A stretch of DNA of 6,343 bases from Pelagibacteraceae bacterium TMED170. GTDB lineage: Bacteria > Pseudomonadota > Alphaproteobacteria > Pelagibacterales > Pelagibacteraceae. The stretch covers positions 30,428 to 36,770 of the forward strand of contig NHHT02000013.1 in the NCBI GenBank assembly GCA_002170875.2, given 5' to 3'. The notes under the pieces were generated by a model. It saw nothing but the letters and a program-made list of their open reading frames with translations, was not told the DNA's origin and made no database searches. Shown piece by piece: positions 5,960 through 6,343 of this stretch. Both the position numbers and the translations under genes were made by a program. Within the stretch, counting starts at the first letter, position 1; each line of letters opens with the position of its first letter.

Positions 5960-5990
5960 TTGTTAATTTTTTCAACATTTATAGTATAAA
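5960..5990 (+). promoter_or_regulatory. Weak candidate promoter for pseI with a degenerate copy of the operator
   Basis: TTGTTA (5960-5965) and TATAAA (5985-5990) are separated by 19 bp and end 12 bp before the pseI ATG. Between them lies TGTTAATTTTTTCAACA (5961-5977), which has the same 17-bp length as the perfect operators and keeps TGTT and AACA at its ends. It matches 11 of the 14 arm positions. The DNA here is extremely A/T-rich, so both calls are tentative. Confidence 0.25.
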
Positions 5991-6002
5991 TTAAATAGAT
6001 AT

Positions 6003-6343
6003 ATGAATTTCAGAAATAAAAAGTTATTTTTTAAACATATTAAAAGGCCTTTAATAATTGCAGAAATCTCAGGGAACCATAATGGTAAAAAAAGCTCACT
6101 ATTAAATCATATAAAATGTGCTGTAAAAGCTGGAGCTGACATGATTAAGATACAAACATATGAACCAAAAGACATCACTTTAAAAAGTAAAAATAAAAGT
6201 TTTAAAATTAATAGTGGGATTTGGAAAGGAAAGTATTTGTGGGATCTTTATAAGAAGGCACACACTCCCTACCAGTGGCACAAGGATGCATTTAAATTAG
6301 CAAAAAAATTAAATACTACTCTATTTAGTACACCATTTAGTCA
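6003..6343 (+). CDS. pseI: Pseudaminic acid synthase, N-terminal part (cut by window end)
   Basis: ATG at 6003 opens a frame of 113 codons that runs off the window; an in-frame TAG at 5982-5984 and no earlier ATG fix this start. Sialic acid synthase (NeuB) family motifs are clear: AEISGNHNG (residues 20-28), KIQTY (49-53), LYKKAHTPYQWH (82-93) and STPFS (109-113). The ISGNHNG form and the LYxxAHTPxxWH block favour PseI over NeuB. PseI condenses 6-deoxy-AltdiNAc with PEP to give pseudaminic acid. Full family members are about 350 residues, so roughly two thirds is missing, including most catalytic residues and the C-terminal antifreeze-like domain. It diverges from pseB, the first enzyme of the same pathway. 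The other pathway genes (pseC, pseF, pseG, pseH) are not in the window and may follow on this strand. No Shine-Dalgarno is evident. Confidence 0.9.
   Translation, partial: MNFRNKKLFFKHIKRPLIIAEISGNHNGKKSSLLNHIKCAVKAGADMIKIQTYEPKDITLKSKNKSFKINSGIWKGKYLWDLYKKAHTPYQWHKDAFKLAKKLNTTLFSTPFS

Noticed and set aside
6003..6343. NeuB (N-acetylneuraminate synthase) as the identity of the right-hand partial gene
   Set aside because: The AEISGNHNG and LYxxAHTPxxWH forms, together with adjacent pseB, favour PseI; the missing C-terminal part could still change this.

Overview
The window is very A/T-rich (about a quarter G+C by eye), densely packed and almost entirely coding. No gap between genes exceeds about 112 bp. 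It reads as part of a surface-glycan (O-antigen, capsule or glycoprotein-sugar) locus of a small-genome bacterium. Base composition, tight packing, scarce Shine-Dalgarno sequences and the flavour of the proteins suggest a marine SAR11/Pelagibacterales-like alphaproteobacterium. That placement is inference; no phylogenetic marker is present. There are no RNA genes, mobile elements or CRISPR arrays that I can see.

Layout, read from the right. At 5891-6002 is a divergent intergenic region. To its right on the + strand is the 5' part of pseI (pseudaminic acid synthase, cut by the window end). To its left on the - strand is pseB (UDP-GlcNAc 4,6-dehydratase, 4907-5890), the first enzyme of pseudaminic acid synthesis. 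pseB is followed by a 598-residue LIC12162-family putative transferase (3069-4865). Next, still on the - strand, comes a tight four-gene set: a cytidylyltransferase/phosphoenolpyruvate mutase fusion (1683-2996), a class I SAM methyltransferase (1045-1671), a LicD-family transferase (374-1078, overlapping its upstream neighbour by 34 bp), and the N-terminal 122 codons of an RfbF-like glucose-1-phosphate cytidylyltransferase running off position 1.

Taken together, the locus appears to build a surface glycan carrying a nonulosonic acid and a phosphonate group. PEP mutase makes the C-P bond, the fused cytidylyltransferase could activate the phosphonate as a CMP derivative, and the LicD-type protein is a candidate for transferring it to sugar, as LicD proteins do with phosphocholine. 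The decarboxylase that normally follows PEP mutase is not in this window.

The most striking non-coding signal is a perfect inverted repeat, TGTTCAA-N3-TTGAACA. It occurs once just upstream of the PEP-mutase gene (3001-3017) and once just upstream of pseB (5900-5916). At both places it abuts a plausible -10 box with a similar upstream -35 (TTTACW), so it looks like an operator over the transcription start. A degenerate third copy (5961-5977) lies in front of pseI. This suggests that one unidentified regulator coordinates pseudaminic acid and phosphonate decoration.
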